A stretch of 64,000 bases of DNA. Origin: Burkholderia cepacia. GTDB taxonomy: Bacteria > Pseudomonadota > Gammaproteobacteria > Burkholderiales > Burkholderiaceae. Location: positions 1,488,001 through 1,552,000 of the forward strand of contig NZ_CP073637.1 in NCBI RefSeq assembly GCF_029962485.1, in the 5' to 3' direction. The position numbers and the translations under genes are program-made. This document shows, one piece after another, positions 27,795 to 36,291 of the stretch (positions are counted from its first letter, which is position 1; each line of letters starts with the position of its first letter). The notes under the pieces were generated by a model. That model searched no databases. It saw only the letters and a list, made by a program, of their open reading frames with translations, and was not told the origin of the DNA.

Positions 27795-29057
27795 ATGTCC
27801 CGCTTCGATGCCCCGACCGCCGCTGCCGGCGCGCTTTCGTCAGATCAGGCCGACCGCCGTGCCCGCGCGGCCGCGCTGGCCTGCATGATCGGTCTCGCCG
27901 TCGTGCTCGGCGTCGGCCGCTTCGCGTTCACGCCGTTGTTGCCGCTGATGCTCGCCGACGGCTCGATCGGCCTGAAGGCGGGCGGCTGGCTCGCATCGGC
28001 GAACTACGCGGGTTACTTTGTCGGCGCGGTCAGTTGCGCGGCGCTGCGGGTCGCGCCTGCGCGGATGGTCCGCTTCGGGCTCGTGACCACCGTGCTGCTG
28101 ACGGCCGCGATGGGCGTCGGCCACCTGCTGCCCGTGTGGCTCGCGGTGCGCTTCGTCGCGGGCGTCGTCAGCGCGTGGACGTTCGTGTTCGTGTCGCAAT
28201 GGGGATTGCGGCGTCTGGTCGAGCTGCATGCGCCGGAGTGGAGCGGCGTGATCTACGCGGGGCCCGGTGTCGGCATCGTGCTGACGGGGCTGATCGGCAG
28301 CGCGCTGGCCGGTCAGCGTGCGGCGTCGGGCTGGCTGGGCTTCGCGGCGCTGTCGGCCGTGCTGTCGGTTGCGATCTGGCGCACGTTCGGCACGGCGCCG
28401 GCGCATGCGGCACCGCCATCCGTCGCCGCGCCGCATGCGGCCGCCGGCGCGACGGCAGCGTCGACGGCACCGGCTTCCGGCATGCGAAGCCGTCGCACGG
28501 ACGCCGCGTGGCTCGTCGCGCTGTACGGGGCGCCGGGCTTCGGCTACATCATCACCGCGACGTTCCTGCCGGTGATCGCGCGCGCCGCGCTGCCGGCCGG
28601 TTCGCCGTGGCCCGACCTGTTCTGGCCGATGTTCGGCGTGGCGCTGATCGTCGGTGCGATTTCGGCCGCGCGGCTGCCCGGGCACTGGGACAACCGGTTG
28701 CTGCTGGCGGCCGGCTGCGCGACGCAGGCGCTCGGCATCGTGGCCGGGATCGTGTGGCCGAACGCGACCGGATTCTCGGTCGGCAGTGCGTTGCTCGGCC
28801 TGCCGTTCACCGCGATCACGCTGTTCGCGATGCGCGAGGCGCGACGCCTGCACGGCGAGCGCGCGGCCGGGCTGATGGGCTATGCGACCGCGTCGTACGG
28901 GATCGGGCAGATTCTGGGGCCGCTCGTCGCGGCGCCGCTGGTTGCGCGGTACGCATCGTTTACGCCGGTACTGTGGCTCGCAGCCGCGGTGCTGCTGGTT
29001 GGCGCGGGGGGCTTTGCGGTGAACGCCGGCGCAAGCCGGGGTCGAACAGGAAAGTGA
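27795..29057 (+). CDS. YbfB/YjiJ family MFS transporter
   Basis: 420-residue inner-membrane transporter with about twelve helices. The N-terminus GLAVVLGVGRFAFTPLLPLMLADG is diagnostic of the YbfB/YjiJ subgroup; a polar Ala/Pro/Ser-rich loop at ~200-230 separates the halves. ATG 27795 is preferred to a GTG at 27777, although neither has a strong ribosome site. Substrate unknown. Confidence 0.87.
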   Translation: MSRFDAPTAAAGALSSDQADRRARAAALACMIGLAVVLGVGRFAFTPLLPLMLADGSIGLKAGGWLASANYAGYFVGAVSCAALRVAPARMVRFGLVTTVLLTAAMGVGHLLPVWLAVRFVAGVVSAWTFVFVSQWGLRRLVELHAPEWSGVIYAGPGVGIVLTGLIGSALAGQRAASGWLGFAALSAVLSVAIWRTFGTAPAHAAPPSVAAPHAAAGATAASTAPASGMRSRRTDAAWLVALYGAPGFGYIITATFLPVIARAALPAGSPWPDLFWPMFGVALIVGAISAARLPGHWDNRLLLAAGCATQALGIVAGIVWPNATGFSVGSALLGLPFTAITLFAMREARRLHGERAAGLMGYATASYGIGQILGPLVAAPLVARYASFTPVLWLAAAVLLVGAGGFAVNAGASRGRTGK

Positions 29058-29354
29058 ATAGGACTGCGATGGTTCTATCTGAGCCAGCCGATACGCGTCT
29101 CAATTTGAACGAAAAAGGCTGCGCAGATTTCGTACTTGATCTAGATACACACAGACTATCCATCTGTAGCATGCCGCGGATCATTTGATTGCCGGAGCGT
29201 GTTCGGCATTTCGACTCGGGTAGTGTGACGCATGTGGGTAGATCTAGTTGGAATCGCGGTCCGTCGCCGGGGCGATATCGGCCGCTGTCGGGTTGCCGGC
29301 TCCCGCGCGGATGGCGGGTGTAGCGAGGGTATTGAGGTCCGCGGCATCCCGTGC
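29058..29354. other. 297-base AT-richer spacer before the TpsB gene
   Basis: No convincing gene. Bases ~29060-29260 are visibly AT-richer than neighbours and carry codons atypical for this genome in every frame, with a TCTAGA palindrome inside TTGATCTAGATAC near 29136. An in-frame ATG at 29232 extends the TpsB frame but its codons are not genome-like. I see no transposase relic or terminal repeats. Confidence 0.4.
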
Positions 29355-31019
29355 ATGGCCGTGGGCGTCGGCCGTGCGATGTGCATGTCGCTGTTGTGCG
29401 GAGCGGGCGCCGCGAGCCTGCCCGGGCATGCGTCTGCGCAGGCACCGAACGCCGGAGCCGCGATACGCGACGTCGAAACGTCACGGCCGAATCTGCCGCC
29501 GGAAGCCGCGCCCGATCTCGAGATCGTCCCGTCCGGCGCCGCCGCGCAGCCGCTACCCGAAACCGGGCCTCGCGTTCTGGTACGCACGTTCGAGATCGGC
29601 GGCAATACCGTGTTCGACAACGCAACGCTGCAGGCATGCGTTGCCGATCTGGCCGGCGAGACGCTGGGCTTCGCCGACCTGCAGCGTGCGGCAGAGCGGA
29701 TCACCACCTACTATCGCGAGCGCGGCTACGTGCTCGCGCGTGCCTATCTTCCGAAGCAGGAGATCGATGGCGGCGTCGTGCGTATCGAAGTCGTCGAAGG
29801 GCGCTACGGCCGCATCGAGATCCAGAACCATTCCCGCGTATTCGACGCCGTGCTGCGTCAGCCGCTCGCCGCATTGCGTGCGGGCGATGTCGTGCACGGC
29901 TCCAGTCTGGAGCGCAGCCTGTTGCTGGTCGACGATCTGGCGGGTGTCGGCGCGCGCGGCACGCTGCGCCCCGGCGAGATGCCCGGCACGACCGATCTCG
30001 TCGTCGACACCGAGCGCGGGGCGCCTGCATCCGGATCGCTCGAATTCGACAACTTCGGCGACGTGGCGACGGGGCGTTACCGCCTCGGCGGCAGTGTCGA
30101 CGTCAACGCGCCGTTGCGTCTCGGCGATCGTCTGAGCCTGCGCGGGGTCGTCAGCAACGAGCGGCAACGTTATTACCGCGCCGGCTATCAGGTGCCGGTC
30201 GGGCCGGCGTCGACGCGCGTCGGCGTCGCGTATTCGTCGCTGCATTACCGGCTTGCCGGCAGGTTTTCCGACCTCGAGGCGAGTGGGCGCGCGAGCGTGC
30301 AGACCGTCTACGTCGCGCAACCGATCGTGCGTGCGCGCAATCTCGGCCTGACCGCGCAGGTTCAGTACGAAAACAAGAACCTGCATGACGAATACCGCGT
30401 CTTTTCGCAGCGCAACGACAAGAACGTCGGCTTGTGGACATTCGGGCTCAGCGGGAACAGCCAGGATGGCTGGATGGGCGGCGGCCGCAACGGTTTCTCC
30501 GTGATGTTCGGCATCGGGCGCTTGCGCAGCAACGATGCGTTGAAAGCGAACGATCTGACGAAGGCGATCGGCAGCTTCACGAAGCTGAACCTGAACGTGC
30601 AGCGCATTCAGGCCGTGGGCGGCCGGTTCCAGGTGTATGCGCAGGCCAGTGCGCAGCTTGCGTCGCGCAATCTCGATTCATCGGAGAAATTCAGCCTCGG
30701 CGGCCCATACGGCGTGCGCGCCTACGCGCTCGGCGCCGGTAGCGGCGATCAGGGCTGGCAGGCCAGCGCGGAGTTGCGTTATCTCGCCGCGCCGGGATGG
30801 CAGGTCAGCACATTTGTCGACGCGGGTTACGTGCAGCTCAACCGGCGTCCGTGGACACATGAGCGCAACAAGCAACATTTGCAGTCGGCGGGATTGAGCG
30901 CGAACTGGTACGGCACGAATCGTCAGGTCACGCTGACGGCTGCATTGCCGCTCGGCGGGGGAGGCGATTCGCCGACCCGCGCGCCGGGTGTGTGGGTTCA
31001 GGCCGCTCGGTACTTCTGA
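29355..31019 (+). CDS. Two-partner secretion transporter, ShlB/FhaC/HecB family (TpsB)
   Basis: 554-residue outer-membrane translocator. From ATG 29355 a signal peptide (GRAMCMSLLCGAGAAS, cleavage near HASAQ) is followed by a linker, a POTRA/ShlB domain (FEIGGNTVFDNATLQACV, ITTYYRERGYVLARAYLP), and a C-terminal 16-strand barrel with FSLGGPYGVRAYALG, matching the conserved VRGY/F loop motif, and a terminal WVQAARYF strand. The longer frame from 29232 is rejected on codon use and lack of a signal. Its exoprotein partner survives only as a fragment just downstream. Confidence 0.87.
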   Translation: MAVGVGRAMCMSLLCGAGAASLPGHASAQAPNAGAAIRDVETSRPNLPPEAAPDLEIVPSGAAAQPLPETGPRVLVRTFEIGGNTVFDNATLQACVADLAGETLGFADLQRAAERITTYYRERGYVLARAYLPKQEIDGGVVRIEVVEGRYGRIEIQNHSRVFDAVLRQPLAALRAGDVVHGSSLERSLLLVDDLAGVGARGTLRPGEMPGTTDLVVDTERGAPASGSLEFDNFGDVATGRYRLGGSVDVNAPLRLGDRLSLRGVVSNERQRYYRAGYQVPVGPASTRVGVAYSSLHYRLAGRFSDLEASGRASVQTVYVAQPIVRARNLGLTAQVQYENKNLHDEYRVFSQRNDKNVGLWTFGLSGNSQDGWMGGGRNGFSVMFGIGRLRSNDALKANDLTKAIGSFTKLNLNVQRIQAVGGRFQVYAQASAQLASRNLDSSEKFSLGGPYGVRAYALGAGSGDQGWQASAELRYLAAPGWQVSTFVDAGYVQLNRRPWTHERNKQHLQSAGLSANWYGTNRQVTLTAALPLGGGGDSPTRAPGVWVQAARYF

Positions 31020-31043
31020 GCGTGCTGATCGTCGCCCGTCTTG

Positions 31044-31320
31044 GATGGACGCGCACGCGCACAACGGCGGCCTGCTGAAGGCGGATGGCTGCGAGGTGCT
31101 GATGACGGTGCGGGCGGCGAACGGGTTGCTGAACGCGGTAGTGAACAACAGCGGGACGATCGAGGCGCACGGGCTGGATGCGCGAGACGGGAAGATCGTG
31201 CTGGACGGCGGTCGAGTGGCGGCGAGCGGTGCGAAGGCAGCGATGACGGTCAACGCGGCGGCCACGCGGGCGTCCGTTCGAACGGGCGGCGGCTGGCCGC
31301 CGGCAAACTCGCTAGAATGA
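31044..31320 (+). pseudogene. Relic of a filamentous-haemagglutinin-type exoprotein (TpsA)
   Basis: An open frame of 91 codons whose residues ~6-56 match the conserved post-TPS segment of FhaB-like exoproteins: NGGLLKADGCEVLMTV, ANGLLNAVVNNSGTIEAHGL, RDGKIVLDGG. Intact TpsA proteins run to thousands of residues; here the secretion domain proper, its signal peptide and all repeats are missing, and sequence after ~31215 has no haemagglutinin character. Position right after TpsB is where the partner should be. Remaining bases to 31392 hold only a possible -10 (TAGAAT, 31313). Confidence 0.72.
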
Positions 31321-31392
31321 AGCCTTTCCCGCGCCGAGCGGGTGCGCGGGCAGCCGGGAGGCGGCCGTCCGGCGCTCGCCAGATCCTCACCG

Positions 31393-31929
31393 ATGACCAC
31401 CGCCGACTACCGCTTTTGCCCGCGCTGCGCGAGCCCGCTGACCGAGCGCGCCGATCCCGACCATGAAGGCGGCCGCATTCGCCAGGCTTGCCCCGACGAC
31501 ACCTGCGGCTATGTGCACTGGAACAACCCGCTGCCCGTCGTCGCCGCGATCGTCGAACTCGACGGCAAGATCCTGCTCGCACGCAACGCGGCCTGGCCCG
31601 AGGGGATGTTCGCGCTGATCACCGGTTTCCTTGAAAACGGCGAAACGCCCGAGGACGGCATCGCGCGCGAGGTGTTCGAGGAAACGGCGCTGAAGGCCGA
31701 GCACGTGTCGCTCGTCGGCGTGTACGAATTCATCCGCAAGAACGAGCTGATCATCGCGTACCACGTGCGTGCGTCGGGCACGGTCGCGCTGTCGCCGGAA
31801 CTGCTCGAATACCGGCTCGTCGATCCGCCGCTGCTGCGCCCATGGCGCGCCGGCACGGGCGTCGCGCTCGCCGACTGGATGCGTGCGCGCGGCCTCGATT
31901 TCGAGTTCGTCGACCGGCCGGGCCAGTGA
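31393..31929 (+). CDS. NUDIX hydrolase with N-terminal zinc ribbon
   Basis: 178 residues. CPRC near residue 9 and ACPDDTC near 33 make a four-Cys zinc ribbon as in NudC-like enzymes; the Nudix box GFLENGETPEDGIAREVFEETAL follows. The ribbon plus IVELDGKILLARN resembles NADH pyrophosphatase-type or nucleotide-sugar hydrolases, but NudC is longer and has an SQPWPFP signature, absent here. A TAGAAT -10 sits 75 bases upstream. Confidence 0.87.
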   Translation: MTTADYRFCPRCASPLTERADPDHEGGRIRQACPDDTCGYVHWNNPLPVVAAIVELDGKILLARNAAWPEGMFALITGFLENGETPEDGIAREVFEETALKAEHVSLVGVYEFIRKNELIIAYHVRASGTVALSPELLEYRLVDPPLLRPWRAGTGVALADWMRARGLDFEFVDRPGQ

Positions 31930-32068
31930 CGGGCCGGCCTGCCCGCAGGGTGTCGTCCGCCGCGCCGCGAGCGATCGCGCCGCGGCGTTCCGCTTTTCGC
32001 CGGCGTGCCGTGCCGCACGGCCGCCGCGCGTCGTCCTCGTCGTTCCCATCGTCCTGACCGCCATCGCC

Positions 32069-32506
32069 ATGTCCGACAAGCCGCAGCCGCGTCCGCGCGA
32101 CGCCTATCGCCACTTCCTGCCGATCACGACCCGCTGGATGGACAACGACGTCTACGGGCACGTGAACAACGTCGTCTACTACAGCTACTTCGACACCGTC
32201 GTGAACGAGTACCTGATCCGCGCGGGCGTGCTCGACGTCGAGCACGGGCAGACGATCGGGCTGGTCGTCGAGACGCAGTGCAACTACTTCGCGCCGCTCG
32301 TGTTCCCGCAGTCGGTCGATGCGGGGCTGCGTGTCGTGAAGCTCGGCACGTCGAGCGTGCGCTACGAGGTCGGCCTGTTCGCGCAGGGCCACGCATCGCC
32401 GGCCGCGCAGGGGCATTTCGTGCACGTGTACGTCGATCGCGGGACACGCCGCCCCGTGCCGCTGCCCGACACGCTGCGCGCCGCGCTCGAACCGCTCACG
32501 GCCTGA
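32069..32506 (+). CDS. Acyl-CoA thioesterase, 4-hydroxybenzoyl-CoA thioesterase type
   Basis: 145-residue hot-dog-fold enzyme. TTRWMDNDVYGHVNNVVYYSYFD carries the catalytic Asp and the HVNN motif of the YbgC/4HBT group; it hydrolyses acyl-CoA to acid and CoA, chain specificity unknown. It ends nine bases before a liv-type permease gene, so it may be the first gene of that operon; a link between thioesterase and transporter would suggest a carboxylic-acid substrate (inference). Confidence 0.88.
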   Translation: MSDKPQPRPRDAYRHFLPITTRWMDNDVYGHVNNVVYYSYFDTVVNEYLIRAGVLDVEHGQTIGLVVETQCNYFAPLVFPQSVDAGLRVVKLGTSSVRYEVGLFAQGHASPAAQGHFVHVYVDRGTRRPVPLPDTLRAALEPLTA

Positions 32507-32515
32507 CGGCTCGCG

Positions 32516-33451
32516 GTGCACGCGTTCGCGCTCCAGGTCTTCAACGGCCTCAGCTACGGCTTGCTGCTGTTCATGCTGTCGGCCGGCCTCACGCTCATCT
32601 TCAGCGTGCAGGGCGTGCTCAACTTCGCCCATGCGAGCTTCTACATGCTCGGCGCGTATGTCGGCTACAGCATCGCGGCCCAGGCGGGCTTCTGGCCGGC
32701 GCTCGTGCTCGCGCCGCTTGCGGTCGGGCTGCTCGGCGCCGGCTGCGAACGCACGCTGCTGCGCCGCGTGCAGGCGCACGGCCATACCAACGAACTGCTG
32801 CTGACCTTCGGTCTCGCGTACCTGATCGGCGAGGGCGCGAAACTCGTCTGGGGCCTCGCGCCATTGCCGGCGCCCGTGCCGCCGTTGTTCGACGGTGCGC
32901 CCGTGAGCGTCTTCGGCCTCGCGTTGCCGCGCTACCGGCTGTTCATGATGGCGATGTCCGCGACGATGCTGGTCACGCTCGGCGCGCTGCTGCGCGCGTC
33001 GCGCATCGGGCTCGTCGTACGTGCGGCGCTCACGCATCGTGCGGCCGTCGAGGCGCTCGGCTACGACGTGCCGCGCGTGATGACGGGCCTGTTCGGCGCC
33101 GGCACCGCGCTCGCGGCGCTCGCCGGCGTGATCGGCGCGCCGCTCGCGGTGATCGAACCCGCGCTGGCCGAGACCGTCGGGTCGGTCGTGTTCGCGGTCG
33201 TCGTGATCGGCGGGCTCGGCTCGCTCGGCGGCGCGTTCGTCGCATCGCTCGCGGTCGGTTTCGCGCAGACCTTCGCGGCCGCGAGCGACACGTCGCTGCG
33301 CGACCTCGCTTTATGGGCCGGTATCGCGTTGCCCGACAGCGTGGCTGCGGTGTCGATCGCGCAACTTGCGCCGCTGGTGCCGTACCTGCTGCTCGTCGCG
33401 GTGCTGGTCGCGCGGCCGCGCGGGTTGTTCGGAGAACGGGTCGATGCGTAG
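32516..33451 (+). CDS. Branched-chain amino-acid-type ABC permease (LivH-like)
   Basis: 311-residue inner-membrane permease, eight or so helices. FNGLSYGLLLFMLSAGLTLIFSVQGVLNFAHASFYMLGAY is the LivH hallmark, with the EAA-like loop near AVEALGYDVPRV. GTG start at 32516, nine bases after the thioesterase stop. Overlaps livM by eight bases. Confidence 0.9.
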   Translation: MHAFALQVFNGLSYGLLLFMLSAGLTLIFSVQGVLNFAHASFYMLGAYVGYSIAAQAGFWPALVLAPLAVGLLGAGCERTLLRRVQAHGHTNELLLTFGLAYLIGEGAKLVWGLAPLPAPVPPLFDGAPVSVFGLALPRYRLFMMAMSATMLVTLGALLRASRIGLVVRAALTHRAAVEALGYDVPRVMTGLFGAGTALAALAGVIGAPLAVIEPALAETVGSVVFAVVVIGGLGSLGGAFVASLAVGFAQTFAAASDTSLRDLALWAGIALPDSVAAVSIAQLAPLVPYLLLVAVLVARPRGLFGERVDA

Positions 33452-34673
33452 CCGCGTGCTCGCCGGATGCACGCGCTGGGCGCTGTTCGCCGCGTGCTTC
33501 GTGCTGCCCGCGTGGCTGTGGCCGCATGGCGCGGTGCTCGGCTATCTTGCGCAGACGGCTGCGCTCGTCGTGCTCGCGCTGTCGTACAACCTGCAGCTCG
33601 GCACGACCGGGCTGCTGTCGTTCGGGCATGCGGCGTTCGCGGGCCTCGGCGCGTTCGCGGCCGCGCACTGGTTCAACCACATGGGCGGCCCGCTGCCGTT
33701 GTTGCCGCTCGTCGGCGGCGTGGCCGGCGCGGGATTCGGATTCGCCGCCGGGTTGCTCGCGACACGCCGTTCCGGCACCGCGTTCGCGATGATCACGCTC
33801 GGGCTCGGCGAATGCGTCGCGGCCGCCGCGTGGAGCGTGCCGGCGTGGTTCGGCGGTCTCGGCGGCGTGCCGATCGACCGCGCGAGCGGCACGCCGTGGG
33901 GCAACTGGCATTTCGGTGCACCGGCACACGCGTACACGGTGATCGCCGCGTGGTGCGTCGTGTCGGCGTGGGCCATGCACGCGCTGACGCGCACGCCGCT
34001 CGCGCGGCTCGCGAACGCGGTGCGCGACAACCCGGCGCGCGTCGCCGCGCTCGGCACCGATCCGCGCCGCGTCCGGCTCGCGATGGTCACCTGTGCATCG
34101 TTCTTCGCGGGTATCGCGGGCACACTGACGTTGATCGACATCGAGATCGCGACGCCCGACAGCATGTCGATGGCGCGCTCGGCAACCGTGCTGATCGCCG
34201 CGGTGATCGGCGGCACCGGCGCGTTCTTCGGGCCGGCGGCCGGCGCCGCGGTGTTGACCGCGCTGAGCATCGGCGTCGCGGGCGTGTCGCGCGCGTGGGC
34301 GCTGTATCTCGGCGTGCTGTTCGTCGCGATCGTCGTGGTCGCGCCGGGCGGGATCGCGGGCATCGCGCAGGCACTCGCACACGCGATGCGACGCGATGCC
34401 CCGGCGGCCGAGCGGTGGCGGATGTTGTGCGCCATCGGCGCGTGCCTGTTCTGGGGCGTTGCGATCGTCTGCGCGGCCGAGCTCGGTTATGCATGGCGCT
34501 TCGCGCAGGACGACGGCACGGGCCTCGCATTCGGCGCGTGGGGCATTGATGCCGATACGCCGGTCGGCTGGGCCGTCGCGTGCTCGGCGGCCGGCATCGG
34601 CACGCTGCTTTGGGGCTGGCGCGCGCGGTTCGTGCACGGCAGCCAGGCCGGCAAGCGGGAGGACGCGCGATGA
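33444..34673 (+). CDS. Branched-chain amino-acid-type ABC permease (LivM-like), C-terminally extended
   Basis: 409 residues. Core LivM features: ALVVLALSYNLQLGTTGLLSFGHAAFAGLGAF, RRSGTAFAMITLGLGECV and RDNPARVAALGTDPRRVRL. The family core would end near residue 320; about 85 further residues contain two extra hydrophobic segments (~330-352 and ~378-394) not usual in LivM. ATG at 33444 overlaps livH; the stop overlaps livG by four bases. Part of a livHMGF-type operon without a substrate-binding protein. Confidence 0.88.
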   Translation: MRSRVLAGCTRWALFAACFVLPAWLWPHGAVLGYLAQTAALVVLALSYNLQLGTTGLLSFGHAAFAGLGAFAAAHWFNHMGGPLPLLPLVGGVAGAGFGFAAGLLATRRSGTAFAMITLGLGECVAAAAWSVPAWFGGLGGVPIDRASGTPWGNWHFGAPAHAYTVIAAWCVVSAWAMHALTRTPLARLANAVRDNPARVAALGTDPRRVRLAMVTCASFFAGIAGTLTLIDIEIATPDSMSMARSATVLIAAVIGGTGAFFGPAAGAAVLTALSIGVAGVSRAWALYLGVLFVAIVVVAPGGIAGIAQALAHAMRRDAPAAERWRMLCAIGACLFWGVAIVCAAELGYAWRFAQDDGTGLAFGAWGIDADTPVGWAVACSAAGIGTLLWGWRARFVHGSQAGKREDAR

Positions 34674-35422
34674 ACGGCAACGCGATCGCGCTGCATGGCG
34701 TCGTGCAGCGTTTCGGTGCGCAGACCGTGCTCGACGGTGTCGAACTGAGTATCGCGGCCGGCGAGCGCCATGCGCTGATCGGGCCAAACGGCGCGGGCAA
34801 GTCGACGCTGTTCGGCGTGATTGCCGGTGCGACACGGCCGACGCGCGGGCGGGTCGTGCTGCACGGCGTCGACCTGCGCGGGCGCGGGCCCGTTGTCGCG
34901 AGCCGCCTCGGCATCGGCCGCAGTTTCCAGCAAACGAGTGCGTTCGCGCGGCTGACCGTATTCGACAACCTGCGCTGCGCGGCGCTGCATGCGCCGGCCG
35001 AACGGCGGCGCTGGTGGAACCGGCTGCGCGAATCGGCGTCGGTCGATCTCGCGGCCGAGCGTGTGCTGCACGACATCGGGCTCGATGCGCGGCGCGACAC
35101 GTTGGCCGCCGAACTGAGCTATGCGGAACAGCGCGCGCTCGATCTCGGGATCGCGCTCGCGAGCGGCGCGCGCACGCTGCTGCTCGACGAGCCGACGGCC
35201 GGCATGAGCCGCGCGCAGGCGGCGCGGATGATCGCGCTGATCCGCGCGACGACGCAGGGTCGCACGGTGCTGATGATCGAGCACGACATGGACGCGGTGT
35301 TCGGTTTCGCCGAACGCATCACGGTGCTCGTACGCGGCACGGTGGTCGCGACCGGCGCGCCCGATGCAATCCGTGCCGATCCGCGCGTGCGCGCCGCGTA
35401 TCTGGGCGAGGGGCGCGCATGA
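34670..35422 (+). CDS. ABC transporter ATP-binding protein (LivG-like)
   Basis: 250-residue ATPase. Walker A GPNGAGKST, Q-loop in FQQTSAFARLTV, signature LSYAEQRALDLGIAL (LivG family lacks the strict LSGGQ), Walker B TLLLDEPTAGM and H-loop MIEHDM are all present, so this subunit should be catalytically competent. Four-base ATGA overlaps with both neighbours show translational coupling. Confidence 0.9.
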   Translation: MNGNAIALHGVVQRFGAQTVLDGVELSIAAGERHALIGPNGAGKSTLFGVIAGATRPTRGRVVLHGVDLRGRGPVVASRLGIGRSFQQTSAFARLTVFDNLRCAALHAPAERRRWWNRLRESASVDLAAERVLHDIGLDARRDTLAAELSYAEQRALDLGIALASGARTLLLDEPTAGMSRAQAARMIALIRATTQGRTVLMIEHDMDAVFGFAERITVLVRGTVVATGAPDAIRADPRVRAAYLGEGRA

Positions 35423-36123
35423 GCGCACTGCTCGACATTCGCGGCCTGCGCGCGTGGTACGGATTGCAGCCCGTGCTCGACGGCGTCGATCTCGCGCTTG
35501 CGCCGGGCGAGACGCTCGCGCTGCTTGGCCGCAACGGCTCGGGGCGCTCGACACTCGCGAAGGCCGTGATGGGGCTCGTGCGCACGACTGGCTCGGTGCG
35601 CATCGCCGGCACCGAATGCGTGGGCGCGCGGACGTTCGAGATTGCGCGGCACGGTGTCGCTTACGTTGCCGAAAGCCGCGACGTGTTCCCGCTGCTGACG
35701 GTACGCGACAACCTGCGGCTCGGGCTGCGCGGTGTCGGCGGTGCGGCCGAACGCGCGGCGCTCGACCGCCTGTTCGACCGTTTTCCGCTGCTGGCCGCGC
35801 GCGCGGACGTGAAAGCCGGGCGGTTGTCGGGCGGCGAGCAGCAGGTGCTCGCGCTGGTGCGCGCGCTGGCCGGCCGCCCGCGCGTGCTGATCGTCGACGA
35901 GCCGGCCGAAGGGCTCGCGCCGCTCGCGGTCGACGAAGTCGGCGCCTGCCTGGCCGCGCTGCAGGCCGATGGCGTCGCGATCCTGCTGATCGAGCAGCGG
36001 CTGCAGTTCGCGCCGCGGCTCGCACGGCGCGTCGCGGTGATGGGGCGCGGACGGATCGTCTACGACGGCGCGCTCGACGGCCTCGGCGGCGAGGTCGCCA
36101 ATGTGTGGCTGAGCGCCGGCTGA
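35419..36123 (+). CDS. ABC transporter ATP-binding protein (LivF-like) with altered P-loop
   Basis: 234-residue ATPase. The Walker A reads GRNGSGRST: the lysine that contacts ATP phosphates is Arg (codon CGC at about 35551). Signature LSGGEQQVLALVRAL and Walker B VLIVDEPAEGLAP are intact. If the change is real this subunit may bind ATP poorly, leaving LivG as the main ATPase. Last gene of the operon; overlaps livG by four bases. Confidence 0.88.
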   Translation: MSALLDIRGLRAWYGLQPVLDGVDLALAPGETLALLGRNGSGRSTLAKAVMGLVRTTGSVRIAGTECVGARTFEIARHGVAYVAESRDVFPLLTVRDNLRLGLRGVGGAAERAALDRLFDRFPLLAARADVKAGRLSGGEQQVLALVRALAGRPRVLIVDEPAEGLAPLAVDEVGACLAALQADGVAILLIEQRLQFAPRLARRVAVMGRGRIVYDGALDGLGGEVANVWLSAG

Positions 36124-36291
36124 CGGCACGCGATCGATTGTTCGGCAAACTCCGCCAGTCAATTCGTTGCGAGCCGCTTTATCGCTGCCGCGCCGCACAG
36201 TAAATTTCCAGTCATGCCGGTTGCCGCAGCAACGCATCCACGCGGCAAACGGCGCCAACCATCGAACGTCTTCTGACTGAGGAATGAAATC

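Noticed and set aside
29058..29354. Insertion-sequence remnant beside the TpsB gene
   Set aside because: No transposase fragment, terminal inverted repeats or target duplication could be found.
35100..35145. Degenerate ABC signature in LivG (LSYAEQ)
   Set aside because: Departures from LSGGQ are normal in LivG-type subunits; only the LivF P-loop change is unusual.
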